36,039 nucleotides of DNA, taken from Magnetococcales bacterium. Its GTDB lineage: Bacteria; Pseudomonadota; Magnetococcia; Magnetococcales; Magnetaquicoccaceae. This document shows, in pieces, positions 1 to 8,486 of this stretch. The position numbers were made by a program, and so were the translations under genes. Position 1 is the first letter of the stretch, and each line of letters starts with the position of its first letter. The DNA is taken from the NCBI GenBank assembly GCA_015232825.1, contig JADFYY010000011.1, positions 1 through 36,039 of the forward strand, in the 5' to 3' direction. The notes below the pieces were generated by a model, which saw only the letters and a list, made by a program, of their open reading frames with translations, had not been told where the DNA came from and searched no databases.

Positions 1-668
1 TCCATGTTTCGATGATCATAATCCCGGTCATAATAAGACGGGTCAAACCAACGCCTTTCCGAGCGTGAGTTTGGTTGTGGTTCATTCATTTCCCAAGGTG
101 CCAATCCAGCACCATAGTAAGAGCGACCCGAATCCCAGTTACGATCAGCGGCCCATCCATATGGACCTGGATCTCGATAGGAACCACGTCGCTGGTATGG
201 GTTTTCGTAAGTACTGTTCCATCCCCCAGAGTCCATCAGTGGATTGCCCCGGTCAGCTCCCCAGGGGTCATAGAGCGGCACATAACGGAGGGTCTCGTTG
301 TGTCCCCTTTGGTCGCCTTCGACATATCGGTCCCGTCTGGAGTCCATTTCGCGATCCCGATAAGAATTGGTCGGTTCTCGCGTCGAACGATAATTGTCAC
401 GTCTGTTGGACTCATCGGAGTCTGTGCGTTCCGAGGGATTTTTCATCTCCCGCATAAAGGAACCCATAAACTTGCCGAACCGTTGTCCCATCTCAACGGA
501 ATCTCCCTGGTCTGCGATTCCCATCATTCCAGGTGACATCATGGTTGGCGACATGGATGTCATGTCCGGGGTCAAACCACCACCAAGCACACGGTTGGGA
601 TGTGCAATCGAGATGGCACCGACTGCCAGAAAGAGAAGAAATGCTCGATCGTACAAGGCTTTCCTCAT
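1..668 (-). CDS. Exported Arg/Tyr/Asp-rich low-complexity protein (partial, C-terminus off window)
   Basis: This reading frame starts at an ATG at 668 and stays open to the left edge, giving at least 222 residues without a stop. It begins with an apparent signal peptide (MRKALYDRAFLLFLAVGAIS). Next comes a methionine-rich stretch with repeated MM pairs (about residues 38-55), then a long Arg/Tyr/Asp/Ser/Pro-rich region with recurring RD, YRD, NWD and SYY motifs, probably disordered. I recognise no named family. Composition resembles the proteins at 1473-2147 and 2144-2713, so it is probably a third paralogue-like member of the pump-associated operon. It is separated from the preceding gene by 188 AT-rich bases and may have its own promoter. 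The overlapping plus-strand frames lack a plausible start context and look like shadows. The exported location is inferred from the signal peptide; the function is unknown. Confidence 0.7.
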   Translation of the reverse strand, partial: MRKALYDRAFLLFLAVGAISIAHPNRVLGGGLTPDMTSMSPTMMSPGMMGIADQGDSVEMGQRFGKFMGSFMREMKNPSERTDSDESNRRDNYRSTREPTNSYRDREMDSRRDRYVEGDQRGHNETLRYVPLYDPWGADRGNPLMDSGGWNSTYENPYQRRGSYRDPGPYGWAADRNWDSGRSYYGAGLAPWEMNEPQPNSRSERRWFDPSYYDRDYDHRNM

Positions 669-835
669 TGGCTCGCCGATTGAAAAAATCCGAAAGCGAA
701 CTTTTTCGGTCAAAAAGATCATTGCGTTATTTTACCAGCTTAATACAAGTAAAAACCAGGAAAGAAATCTTGCTTGATCATTATTTTCTATATTATGATT
801 TCCTTATAAACCAATTTTCGACACGATGCAATAGA

Positions 836-856
836 AATAATGCATGGAGCATCATT
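836..856 (-). terminator. Weak hairpin after the DUF4412-like gene
   Basis: Immediately after the stop codon at 857, the minus strand can form an 8-bp stem (849-856 with 836-843, one G-U pair) around a 5-base loop. There is no clean T-run, so this may be a weak terminator or an mRNA-processing hairpin. Confidence 0.25.
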
Positions 857-1471
857 TTATTGCGTGGCCGTTGGAGAGGCTTCAGACACGGTTATTTTTT
901 TATATTCAGAAGGAATTTCAAATAATTGTGGATCCTGCTTGCCTTCTTTGATGTTGCTTAACTCCATGCTGAGCCCATCCGGGTACTGCTCACGAATGGC
1001 CATTTGCAAGCGCGAATCGACCCAAAGGTGGGCATGGGGGATTTCCCGGTTTTCCTCCCGGATGGCAATGGCCCAGTGAACAACCGACCGACCGTGGAAG
1101 GTTTCCGCACCGATTTGACGGCACAAAAACGCCTTGTTGGTGCGACAGGGACTGCCCGGTTCATCGGGAAGGGGGGGGCGGGAGACCTCGACTCCTGTGC
1201 GCTCTGTATAGCTCTTTTGCCCAGGTAGCAAAGTCAGGACCGTTTTTTGCGCAAGCTTGTGAATCAAGGTAATGGCCGTACCCTCGTGGATGGATTCGCT
1301 GCGAACGCCATCGGGTCCAACAAACAGCTTTCCCGTCGTTGAGGTTTTGCGATCCGCCTGAAAACGGGTCACATCGGCGGAAAATGACACACTCTCTTTG
1401 CTGGCCGCCCATAGAGCCGACGTCAATAGCAATAGAGTCAGTCCGAAAAGGGATGCCACAGTCGTTCTCAT
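857..1471 (-). CDS. Exported DUF4412 / LolA-fold-like protein
   Basis: The product has 204 residues. An N-terminal signal peptide (MRTTVASLFGLTLLLLTSAL, then WAASK) is followed by one beta-rich domain. Its pattern resembles DUF4412-type periplasmic proteins: GKLFVGPDGVRSES near the start, a central LLPGQKSYTE, two cysteines (PC and LC) around residues 110-120, then HLWVDSRLQMAIREQYPDG and a closing LFEIPSEYKKI. These proteins have folds like the lipoprotein carrier LolA, but the ligand is generally unknown. The ATG lies one base after the TGA of the upstream gene (stop 1473-1475), which suggests translational coupling. The frame is open further upstream, but that part overlaps the neighbouring gene antisense to nothing useful and lacks a signal peptide. 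The family call is moderate; the exported location is well supported. Confidence 0.7.
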   Translation of the reverse strand: MRTTVASLFGLTLLLLTSALWAASKESVSFSADVTRFQADRKTSTTGKLFVGPDGVRSESIHEGTAITLIHKLAQKTVLTLLPGQKSYTERTGVEVSRPPLPDEPGSPCRTNKAFLCRQIGAETFHGRSVVHWAIAIREENREIPHAHLWVDSRLQMAIREQYPDGLSMELSNIKEGKQDPQLFEIPSEYKKITVSEASPTATQ

Positions 1472-1472
1472 G

Positions 1473-2147
1473 TCAATAACGTTCCCTCGGTTGATATCGG
1501 TCACTCTCCCAAGGATCCCAGGGAGAAGTGGAGCGATTTCTAGAGCCGCGCCACCAGGGGTCCACCTCGTAACTTGGCTCAGGATAGTCTCGATACCTCT
1601 CCTGGCGCAAAGGCCGATCTCGGTACTCCTCCCTTTGATAGGGGCCATCCCAGTAGGGTGAGGAACGGGAAGGATAAGGGTCTGAATCGCGCGAATATCG
1701 GCGTGGAGTCGTTCGTCTGCGCCAATCATTCTCGATGAATGGGTCATTGTTATCGCTTGGTGGCCCTTCTCGTAGGTCTGCGGGATAATCTTCCAATGCA
1801 GACGGGATCTCTCCCCAAGGACGGTTCTTCTTTCCTGGAAGACGGGTATCTTCGTTATAGTCCCAAATGCGCGGGGTGCGTTGTTCTTGTGTGGGGTATG
1901 GATACCGTTCTTGTTGCCACCATGAATCTCTCCTTTCTTGATCCCTGTAGTCTCGTTGCGGGGGGTCATTTTTGGGTTTTTGAAAGGGGGAGTGGTTGGG
2001 GTCCACTCGGTAGAGTCCAGACGACCAGTTCGGTTCATCCGCTGCATGAATCACGGGAGAGAGGATCCATAACAAACCGATAACGCCAGATCCCATGAGG
2101 CATTTAAAAGTGCGGGACAATGCCGTATGGTGAACCATGATTCTCAT
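1473..2147 (-). CDS. Exported Arg/Tyr/Asp/Pro-rich low-complexity protein
   Basis: The product has 224 residues. The start is chosen at the ATG at 2147 because it overlaps the TGA of the preceding gene as ATGA. Residues 1-35 form a signal peptide ending around IHAADEP. The rest is strongly enriched in Arg, Tyr, Asp, Pro and Trp, with RDYRD, RYPYP, SPYWDG, REEYRDRP and DPWWRGS motifs and no predicted globular core. It shares composition and YWD/RYRD-type motifs with the proteins at 2144-2713 and 1-668. No known family is recognised. Its position between an RND permease and an exported DUF4412-like protein suggests a periplasmic or surface role linked to the pump, which is inference only. Confidence 0.72.
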   Translation of the reverse strand: MRIMVHHTALSRTFKCLMGSGVIGLLWILSPVIHAADEPNWSSGLYRVDPNHSPFQKPKNDPPQRDYRDQERRDSWWQQERYPYPTQEQRTPRIWDYNEDTRLPGKKNRPWGEIPSALEDYPADLREGPPSDNNDPFIENDWRRRTTPRRYSRDSDPYPSRSSPYWDGPYQREEYRDRPLRQERYRDYPEPSYEVDPWWRGSRNRSTSPWDPWESDRYQPRERY

Positions 2148-2713
2148 TGCCAGTGAATGCCGTCGCGACGATACGATTGACCCGATGAAGGCCATTCGCT
2201 GGGTGGTTTTCTGTAATCATCGGATGGACGGGATGGCCTTGTTGGAACACGATCATCCCAATTGTTTTCCACAGGTTGGCGATTCCCTCGTATGGGTCTC
2301 TCCATTTGGTTTGGTTCATAGGTTCCCATGGGACGGGCTGCTGGATAGCGAATCGCCTCCTCATAATCGTTTGGAGGGGTGTCGTAGTCAAAGCGGCTAT
2401 CCCGGCCTTGCGTGCGCGGTTCATCGCTTCGTTCATCCCAATAGCGGGATGAACGAGGAGGGGTCAGTTGACGGTCGAAATTACGCATAGGGGCGCGCTC
2501 AACATTAAAATCGGGCGGTGGATCCCAATAGCGTTGGGAGGATGGCATCAGGGGTTCCTCCGTTCTTGGGCCGGTCCTTTCACGGGAGGGATCCAATGAA
2601 TTCTCCCGTGCGGACCACGTTGGTGAATTTTCAAAGGCCATAACAGGTCTTAAGGCCACCAGTGTCGTGGCCATGGTGATCCAGCAAACCGTTATGTGTG
2701 AACTGCGCTTCAT
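2144..2713 (-). CDS. Exported Arg/Asp/Pro-rich low-complexity protein next to the RND permease
   Basis: The product has 189 residues. The start at 2713 lies four bases after the RND permease stop (2718-2720). The in-frame methionine at 2746 would overlap the permease and precede the signal peptide. Residues 1-27 read as a signal peptide (MKRSSHITVCWITMATTLVA, ending near VMAFENS). The mature part is rich in Arg, Asp, Pro and Ser, with two copies of a RYWD motif (SQRYWDPPPDF and SSRYWDERSDE), RFDYDTPPNDYEE and PTRPSRPSDDYRKPP. It looks disordered. No family is recognised. Tight coupling to the pump gene suggests coexpression. Confidence 0.72.
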   Translation of the reverse strand: MKRSSHITVCWITMATTLVALRPVMAFENSPTWSARENSLDPSRERTGPRTEEPLMPSSQRYWDPPPDFNVERAPMRNFDRQLTPPRSSRYWDERSDEPRTQGRDSRFDYDTPPNDYEEAIRYPAARPMGTYEPNQMERPIRGNRQPVENNWDDRVPTRPSRPSDDYRKPPSEWPSSGQSYRRDGIHWQ

Positions 2714-2717
2714 GCTA

Positions 2718-5700
2718 CTAGGCGTTCCCCTTAGTGTTGGAATCATCCTTGTCGGTTTTCAGACGAATGCCACGTCTGGCCACAGGTGGCTTTGCCTTGA
2801 GATCATCGTTTGACTCTTTCGAGATGGGTGTTTCCGTGGAAGGCGTCACACTGCTCTTTATTGTCAATGGAGCGGGGGTCGCCTCTGCCGTTGTTTGAAC
2901 CACAGGCCTAGGAGGAGCCTTGGGAGTTGTCACCATAGGCTTGGGAGGAGCCTTGGGAGAGGCCACCACAGGCACGGGTGGTGTTACTTCGGTTGCGACA
3001 ACAGGTGCTGGGGCCAATGGTGGGGCCGGTGGTGGTGCTGGAGGAGTCACCGTGACTGTTTTTTTGGCTGGGCTAGAATTATAGCGTTTCAAAAACGCCT
3101 GCACCCCTGCCAAACGTTCCACCTTGCCTTTTTGGGCGACGACCTTTGTCGGGGGGGATGCAATCGGCCCGGTCATGTCGGTTGGGCAGGCGGCTTCTTT
3201 GCTGCCAGACAAGACCAGATGATACCCATCAGGATGGACAAAAGAGGCACTGGCACTGACACAGCCCAAGGGAATGACCAACAGAGTTAGCAACGTGGAG
3301 ACTAGGGAGCCAAACAGCAACGAAATGGCCATACCCTGAAAGATGAAATCTCCCAAAATGACGCTGGATCCGGCTACCAGAGCCAAAGCCGTGATGATAA
3401 TCGGACGGGTTCTGGCCTTGCAGGAGAGAATGACCGCATCTCGTACACTGATTCCTTTAAGGATCTCCTGTTGGGCAAAATCCACGAGCAAGATGGAGTT
3501 GCGCACGATGATGCCAGCCAACGCAATAAAACCAATCATGGAGGTCGCCGTGAATTTGGCTCCCAGTAACCAGTGACCCGGAAGGATCCCCAGCAAAGTC
3601 AATGGAATGGGTGCCATGATCACCGCAGGCAGGACAAAGTTACCAAACTCCCACACCACCAGAATATAAATCAGGATCAAAGCCACGCCAAAGGCCAGTC
3701 CCATATCCCGGAAGGTCTCATAGGTGATGGTCCATTCGCCGGTCCACTCAAAAGCGGATTTCATATAGTTTTTGGGCGGTCCCATCATTTCGCCGCTCAT
3801 TACGACCCCATCGGGCGTGGTATAGGATTTCAACAGGGCATCCACATCCATCATGCCGTAAATGGGGGCATCCAAACGCCCTTCCACCTCGGCGGTGACA
3901 TACTCCACAGGCCGTAGATCCTTGTGAAAAATGATTGGATCATGCGTTTGTTTGATGAATCGACCCAACTCACCCAGAGGAATCGATTTTCCCTGTGGCG
4001 TGACAATGGGCAGATCGCTCAAGCTGGATATATTGGAACGCACCGCCAAAGGAACCTGAATGACAATATAGGTGGGTTCTAAAACACTCCCCCGTTTGAC
4101 ATCACCCAACTGCGCCCCACCCATGGCCATGCCGAGGTTGCGGTTGATGGTGTCCACCGAAATGCCGCGACGAATCGCTTTTTCTGTGTCCACTTCAAAT
4201 CGCCAGATCTCGTAGGGTTCCCGCATATAGTTGTCCACATCCACTAAGGATGGGGATTTTTTGAAAATTTCGGTTACATCCGAGGCCACACGGCGTCTGG
4301 TTTCCGCATCTGGGCCGGTGATTTCTGCGACCACGGATTGCAAAACAGGCGGTCCAGGTGGCATCTCGACCACCTCGATTTTGGCTCCAAGTTCATGAGC
4401 GAGCGGGGTTAAAAGCTTGCGAGCGTTGATGGCGATGTCATGACTGGTCCGTTTGCGTTTGCTTTTGTGGAGCAACTGCACTTGAATGTCGGCATGCCAG
4501 GAGTCTTGACGCAGATAATAATGACGTACCATGCCATTGAAATTAAATGGCGAAGCCGATCCAATATAGGTCTGCATGGCCGTGATTTCTGGAATACTCT
4601 CCTTCAGGGTGTTGGTCATGCGCTGAGCCAGATTGGCGGTTTTGGGCATGGCCGTCCCTTCTGGCATGTTGATGACCACATTGAATTCTGGTTTGTTGTC
4701 TAAGGGCATGATCTTGACCGTCACCCCGGTGGTATAAAACAGGGTCATGGTGAGAAAGAATAGGGCGATCAAACCGCCCAAAAAGCCCCATCCCATGACC
4801 TTGTTGTCCAAAAGACCGGGAATGATCCAACGAAAAAAACGTTCCAACTTTTCGGAAGAGCGATGCTCTCTGTCTGAGTGGTGATGCAGGGAGCGCATGC
4901 TCGGCTTGATGAGTTGAGCCAACCAGGGGGTGAAAATAAAGGCCGCGAACAAAGAAAACAACATGGCCACCGAGCCTAAAGCCGGAATGGGTAGCATGTA
5001 TGGCCCCATCATTCCTCGAACAAATCCCATGGGGAGTAGGGCGGCAATCACGGTGAACGTGGCCAAAATTGTTGGGTTGCCCACCTCGCGTACCGCATCA
5101 ATGGAGATGAGATGGCAACATTTGTCCTCCAGCAACCAGCGGCGATAGATGTTTTCCACCACCACGATGGCGTCATCCACCAAGATGCCAATCGAGAAAA
5201 TCAGTGCAAACAGACTGACGCGGTCAATGGTGTATCCCATGAGCAGAGCGGCAAACACGGTCATTAGAATGACCACCGGAATGACGATAAGGGTCACAAT
5301 GGCCGGTTTGAGTCCCAGTGAATACCAAACCAACAGCGTCACCGCCAGTGTGGCCACCATGAGCTTAAACAGCAGTTCATTGACTTTTTCATTCGCCGTT
5401 TCGCCATAGTTGCGGGTGACGGCAACATGGACGTTGCTTGGGATTAGACGACCTTTGAGTTCCTCGACCTTCGCAAGTACCCCATTGGCCACAGTAACCC
5501 CGTTGGCACCCTTTTTCTTGGCAATGGCAATGGTGACCGACGGAGCATGGTTGGCCTTCACTCCCTCCTTGTCAGAAGCGGCTTGTCCCGTGGTGTAGGT
5601 GACCATGCGTTGGGTCTCTTCTGGGCCGGAAAAGACTTCCGCCACATCCCGTACCCGAATGGGATTGTCCCCGTGTGTCCCCACCATAAGACGGGAAACA

Positions 5701-6488
5701 TCATGGGCATTCTTCAAAAACGAGCCAGAGTAGACCTGAAATCCTTGATCGGCGGATTCAACACTGCCAAGCCCCTTTTCGCTGTTGGCCGTGCGGATGG
5801 TCTGGGCAATTTGGTCTAGGCTAATGCCATATCCCGCGAGTCGTTCTGGGGAGACTTCCACTCGAATCTGTTCTGAGCGGCCTCCCACCACAAAGCTCTG
5901 GCTGGCATTCGCCACTTCATTGAGCTTTTGCAAAACGTCCAAAGCCAGAATGCGCAAGGCCGAATCATCGGCATCCGTGGACCATAAGGTCAGTGTAACC
6001 ACCGGCACATCATCCACCGCCTTGGGTTTGACCAATGGCTTGGTGACATCTGGGGGCATGGAGTCCATGTTGGATTCAAGCTTGTCGTACAGCTTGACGA
6101 GTGAGCTTTCCATGTCCTCGCCCACATTGAACTCAACCGTGACCATGGCCTGACCCCGCAACGACGCAGAGTAGACATGTTTCACCCCTTTGATTTCACT
6201 CATGATGCGTTCCAAGGGTTCAGCCACCAGCGAAGAGACTTGATCCGCTGAGGCCCCTGGATAACGGACAAAAATGTCCACCATGGGCACCGAAATTTGT
6301 GGATCCTCCTGACGCGGGGTGAGCAACAGCCCCATGATACCCATGGCCAGACAGGCAAAAAGCAATAGCGGTGACAAGGGTGAGTGGATGAACACCTTGG
6401 CCATTAACCCCGCAGCACCGAGGTTATGATGGATCGATGTGGTGGTGGGTGGAGGAGGCGTTAGCGATTCATTTTTTGGTGTTGTCAT
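2718..6488 (-). CDS. RND-superfamily efflux permease with proline-rich C-terminal tail
   Basis: The product is a 1256-residue inner-membrane proton-driven transporter of the AcrB/HAE type. The N-terminal transmembrane segment (LLLFACLAMGIMGLLL) precedes the porter entry motif VDIFVRYPGASADQVSSLV. TM4 carries the proton-relay aspartate pair in FSIGILVDDAIVVVENIYRR. The second repeat has the paired motif IALAGIIVRNSILLVDFA and then SCKARTRPIIITALALVAGS. The core ends near residue 1080. An extra tail of about 170 residues follows, rich in Pro, Ala, Val and Lys (APPPAPPLAPAP, PKAPPKPMVTTPKAPPRP), and ends with RRGIRLKTDKDD. The usual family length is about 1020-1100, so the tail is an addition. 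The fusion protein gene lies upstream (6591-7745) and no TolC-like gene is in the window. The substrate cannot be read from the sequence. Confidence 0.93.
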   Translation of the reverse strand: MTTPKNESLTPPPPTTTSIHHNLGAAGLMAKVFIHSPLSPLLLFACLAMGIMGLLLTPRQEDPQISVPMVDIFVRYPGASADQVSSLVAEPLERIMSEIKGVKHVYSASLRGQAMVTVEFNVGEDMESSLVKLYDKLESNMDSMPPDVTKPLVKPKAVDDVPVVTLTLWSTDADDSALRILALDVLQKLNEVANASQSFVVGGRSEQIRVEVSPERLAGYGISLDQIAQTIRTANSEKGLGSVESADQGFQVYSGSFLKNAHDVSRLMVGTHGDNPIRVRDVAEVFSGPEETQRMVTYTTGQAASDKEGVKANHAPSVTIAIAKKKGANGVTVANGVLAKVEELKGRLIPSNVHVAVTRNYGETANEKVNELLFKLMVATLAVTLLVWYSLGLKPAIVTLIVIPVVILMTVFAALLMGYTIDRVSLFALIFSIGILVDDAIVVVENIYRRWLLEDKCCHLISIDAVREVGNPTILATFTVIAALLPMGFVRGMMGPYMLPIPALGSVAMLFSLFAAFIFTPWLAQLIKPSMRSLHHHSDREHRSSEKLERFFRWIIPGLLDNKVMGWGFLGGLIALFFLTMTLFYTTGVTVKIMPLDNKPEFNVVINMPEGTAMPKTANLAQRMTNTLKESIPEITAMQTYIGSASPFNFNGMVRHYYLRQDSWHADIQVQLLHKSKRKRTSHDIAINARKLLTPLAHELGAKIEVVEMPPGPPVLQSVVAEITGPDAETRRRVASDVTEIFKKSPSLVDVDNYMREPYEIWRFEVDTEKAIRRGISVDTINRNLGMAMGGAQLGDVKRGSVLEPTYIVIQVPLAVRSNISSLSDLPIVTPQGKSIPLGELGRFIKQTHDPIIFHKDLRPVEYVTAEVEGRLDAPIYGMMDVDALLKSYTTPDGVVMSGEMMGPPKNYMKSAFEWTGEWTITYETFRDMGLAFGVALILIYILVVWEFGNFVLPAVIMAPIPLTLLGILPGHWLLGAKFTATSMIGFIALAGIIVRNSILLVDFAQQEILKGISVRDAVILSCKARTRPIIITALALVAGSSVILGDFIFQGMAISLLFGSLVSTLLTLLVIPLGCVSASASFVHPDGYHLVLSGSKEAACPTDMTGPIASPPTKVVAQKGKVERLAGVQAFLKRYNSSPAKKTVTVTPPAPPPAPPLAPAPVVATEVTPPVPVVASPKAPPKPMVTTPKAPPRPVVQTTAEATPAPLTIKSSVTPSTETPISKESNDDLKAKPPVARRGIRLKTDKDDSNTKGNA

Positions 6489-6590
6489 GGTCTGCGGTTC
6501 CGAGTCGTTTTTTTAGGTTTGGTTGCGGACGCCGCATCCATCATGCGGACGTCCTTAGAATTTGTTTTTTAATAAGTAACCTAGTCTGCC

Positions 6591-7745
6591 TTATTTGGCG
6601 GCCGGATTCCATTCTGTTGCCATGCCACTCGGCGGCGTAGCCAGAATGCGTTCACCAATGGAGAGCCCAGAAAGAACGCTGACCGATTTGTCATCTACAA
6701 ATCCTCCCAGACGAACCATGCGCAACAGTGGTTCGCCTCCCTTGTCCGCCGCGATCAGTACCGCTGGCAGACTGCCGCGCCAGATGACGGAAGATTTGGG
6801 AATGATGGGCAGGTTTTTGACAGGCGTGCTGACATCGGGAATCATCACTTCGGCATACATGCCCGGTCCACCCGGTGCATCCTTGGGTAGATCGAGTTTG
6901 ACCGTTACCGTGTGCCGTTGTGAATCGGCCATGGGGTAGATCTGGGCCACTTTGGTATCGATTTTGGTGTCCCCCACGTCCAGTTTGGCGGGGATGACCA
7001 TATCTTTTTGAATGCCGGGCATCAGACGGGCGGGTACATCCACTTTGATTTGCAGATGGCGCGTGTCGGCAAAGGTGAGCAAAGGCATGCCGGGTTGTAC
7101 TGTATTGCTTTTTTCAATGTTTTTCGTCACGATCACGCCAGAAAACGGGGCGATAGATTTGGTATCCCGGAGTTTGGCTTCCAGTTCCTGGAGTTTAGCC
7201 AAGGCTTGGGTGCGGGCAAACTGGGCCTGATCGATCTGTGTGCCTTGATTATAAATTTTGGCGCGACGTGAGAGTTCTGGGTTGTCCACCCCCATCATGC
7301 TGGTCATGGGACGAGTGACCATGAAATCCATCATGCGGGGCATACCCATGCCGGTATTCTCGCCACCACCATAATCTGAGCCGCTGTAGACCTGTTTGGT
7401 ATACTGCACGCGGGCATTTTTCCAGTTGACATCTGCCGTATCCAGGGCCGCTTGAGCCGAACGTCGCATGGCGATCAGGTCGTCATTGTCTAAGGCTACC
7501 AGGACTGTGCCGCTTTTGAACCAATCGCCTTCAACCCCTGCGATGAATTCAACCCGACCAGGCATTTGGGCCGTAAAAGCAACTTCTTTGAAGGGAATTA
7601 CCGTGCCACCCAAGGTCGTGGTGGCTCCAATCGCTCCTGCCTCGACCGTGATGATGTTGTTGCCATTGGCGGCACTCATGCCCGATGCGGGCAGCGTCAC
7701 CATGAGAGCCGCAAACACCGCTGTGCGCATTTTCATTCTTGTCAT
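6591..7745 (-). CDS. RND efflux periplasmic adaptor (membrane fusion protein)
   Basis: The product has 384 residues. The start at 7745 has an AGGGG upstream on the minus strand and gives a clean signal peptide (AVFAALMVTLPASGMSAAN). Biotinyl/lipoyl-like halves flank a helical hairpin: VAFTAQMPGRVEFIAGVEGD before it and SIAPFSGVIVTKNIEKSNTV after it. A beta-barrel and a membrane-proximal domain follow, ending near IGERILATPPSGM. The hairpin region carries an unusual insertion rich in Met and Gly (about residues 128-158: GGGENTGMGMPRMMDF, MTSMMGV), atypical for the family and possibly metal-binding. It would link the permease at 2718-6488 to an outer-membrane channel encoded elsewhere. The gap to the permease is 102 bases. 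Confidence 0.9.
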   Translation of the reverse strand: MTRMKMRTAVFAALMVTLPASGMSAANGNNIITVEAGAIGATTTLGGTVIPFKEVAFTAQMPGRVEFIAGVEGDWFKSGTVLVALDNDDLIAMRRSAQAALDTADVNWKNARVQYTKQVYSGSDYGGGENTGMGMPRMMDFMVTRPMTSMMGVDNPELSRRAKIYNQGTQIDQAQFARTQALAKLQELEAKLRDTKSIAPFSGVIVTKNIEKSNTVQPGMPLLTFADTRHLQIKVDVPARLMPGIQKDMVIPAKLDVGDTKIDTKVAQIYPMADSQRHTVTVKLDLPKDAPGGPGMYAEVMIPDVSTPVKNLPIIPKSSVIWRGSLPAVLIAADKGGEPLLRMVRLGGFVDDKSVSVLSGLSIGERILATPPSGMATEWNPAAK

Positions 7746-7776
7746 GATGTAGCCCCTTTGTGACCTTGTTAACACC

Positions 7777-7809
7777 AACATTCCCCGGCACAAAAGGCCG
7801 GGGAATGTT
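7777..7809 (-). terminator. 13-bp perfect hairpin between the SCP-2 gene and the adaptor gene
   Basis: The arms at 7777-7789 and 7797-7809 are perfectly complementary around a 7-base loop, with a CCCCGGC core. The structure lies 12 bases after the SCP-2-like stop and about 30 bases before the adaptor start. The tract after it on the minus strand is only weakly T-rich. It could be a leaky terminator or an mRNA-stabilising hairpin that sets different levels of SCP-2 protein and pump. Confidence 0.6.
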
Positions 7810-7821
7810 ATGTTTGTACTG

Positions 7822-8217
7822 TCAGACCCGTCCCATGACGGTGAACGATTTGATGAATGGTCCGGCCATGCGTGGATCTTTGATCATGGCACCGTAGTCA
7901 CCCACATTGAACTTAAGCTTGCGGGTGGTATAGGCCATACCCAAGCCCATCATGCCCAGTCCTTTTTCGATCCATTTGGACCAGCTCTCTTCGCTGGCGC
8001 GCAGATCCCAGTTCAACTCTTCGCCAGCATAGGCTCCGCTTTTTACCCCTTTGCCGTTCTCGACTACCAGTACGCCACGGGGTGCGTCTTCACCCTCAAT
8101 GCCATAGCCGATGGTGGAGGTGAAGCCAATTTTGGCCAAGGCTTCGCCTAGGTCGGGTTCGTTGTTCCATTCGGTTTGAAAACGGTTCATCCATGCTGCG
8201 GAAAATAGATCAGACAT
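7822..8217 (-). CDS. SCP-2 sterol-transfer-like protein
   Basis: This small soluble protein of 131 residues has no signal peptide. Its layout fits the SCP-2/sterol-binding fold: an N-terminal helix (LFSAAWMNRFQTEWNN), then strands FTSTIGYGIEG and RGVLVVENGKG, a WDLRASEESWSKW segment and a C-terminal amphipathic part (AYTTRKLKFNVGDYGAM, FIKSFTVMGRV). Family members bind hydrophobic or lipid ligands. A GGGAG sits about 9 bases before the ATG. It is the first gene of the pump operon, with a good promoter about 90 bases upstream. Cotranscription with an RND pump suggests that a lipid or hydrophobic ligand is handled by both, but this is inference. Confidence 0.72.
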   Translation of the reverse strand: MSDLFSAAWMNRFQTEWNNEPDLGEALAKIGFTSTIGYGIEGEDAPRGVLVVENGKGVKSGAYAGEELNWDLRASEESWSKWIEKGLGMMGLGMAYTTRKLKFNVGDYGAMIKDPRMAGPFIKSFTVMGRV

Positions 8218-8307
8218 TCACTCATTCTCCCTTGTTTATGTTTGAGTTGGTCGCCTTGCAAGGACGACTTTTAAGCACAGCTTTTTCCTGCTTCAAAATG
8301 GCTAAGA

Positions 8308-8337
8308 ATTATACAAAGATAATTTGCATTCTGCCAA
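8308..8337 (-). promoter_or_regulatory. Sigma70-type promoter of the SCP-2 / pump operon
   Basis: On the minus strand TTGGCA (8337-8332) and a consensus TATAAT (8313-8308) are separated by 18 bases. The predicted transcription start is near 8301, about 85 bases before the SCP-2 ATG. Confidence 0.6.
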
Positions 8338-8480
8338 TGCTTCTTGATTGTGTTGTCTTCGGCATTTTTGGGCAAGGGAATAAAGGAAAAATTTCGGGTT
8401 TTTCAGATGATAAACCGGGACCATTCGGATGGTCGTCATTTTTGCTATTCTCTTTAACGATTATTTTTTAATAATTGGCT

Positions 8481-8486
8481 ATAATG
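8481..8486 (+). promoter_or_regulatory. Candidate -10 box for the SH3b-dapE pair
   Basis: A consensus TATAAT lies about 100 bases before the start at 8590. No good -35 box is visible at the standard distance, so only the -10 element is called. Confidence 0.35.

Noticed and set aside
65-925. Several plus-strand reading frames over the first 900 bases
   Set aside because: They overlap each other and the signal-peptide-bearing minus-strand gene, and their proteins show no sensible start or fold.
1472-2047. Upstream extension of the DUF4412-like gene
   Set aside because: The signal peptide begins at 1471 and the ATG is coupled to the preceding stop; the extension only overlaps the neighbouring gene in another frame.
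8193-8471. 92-codon plus-strand frame in the divergent spacer
   Set aside because: No ribosome-binding site, it runs over the SCP-2 promoter, and the protein is low-complexity.
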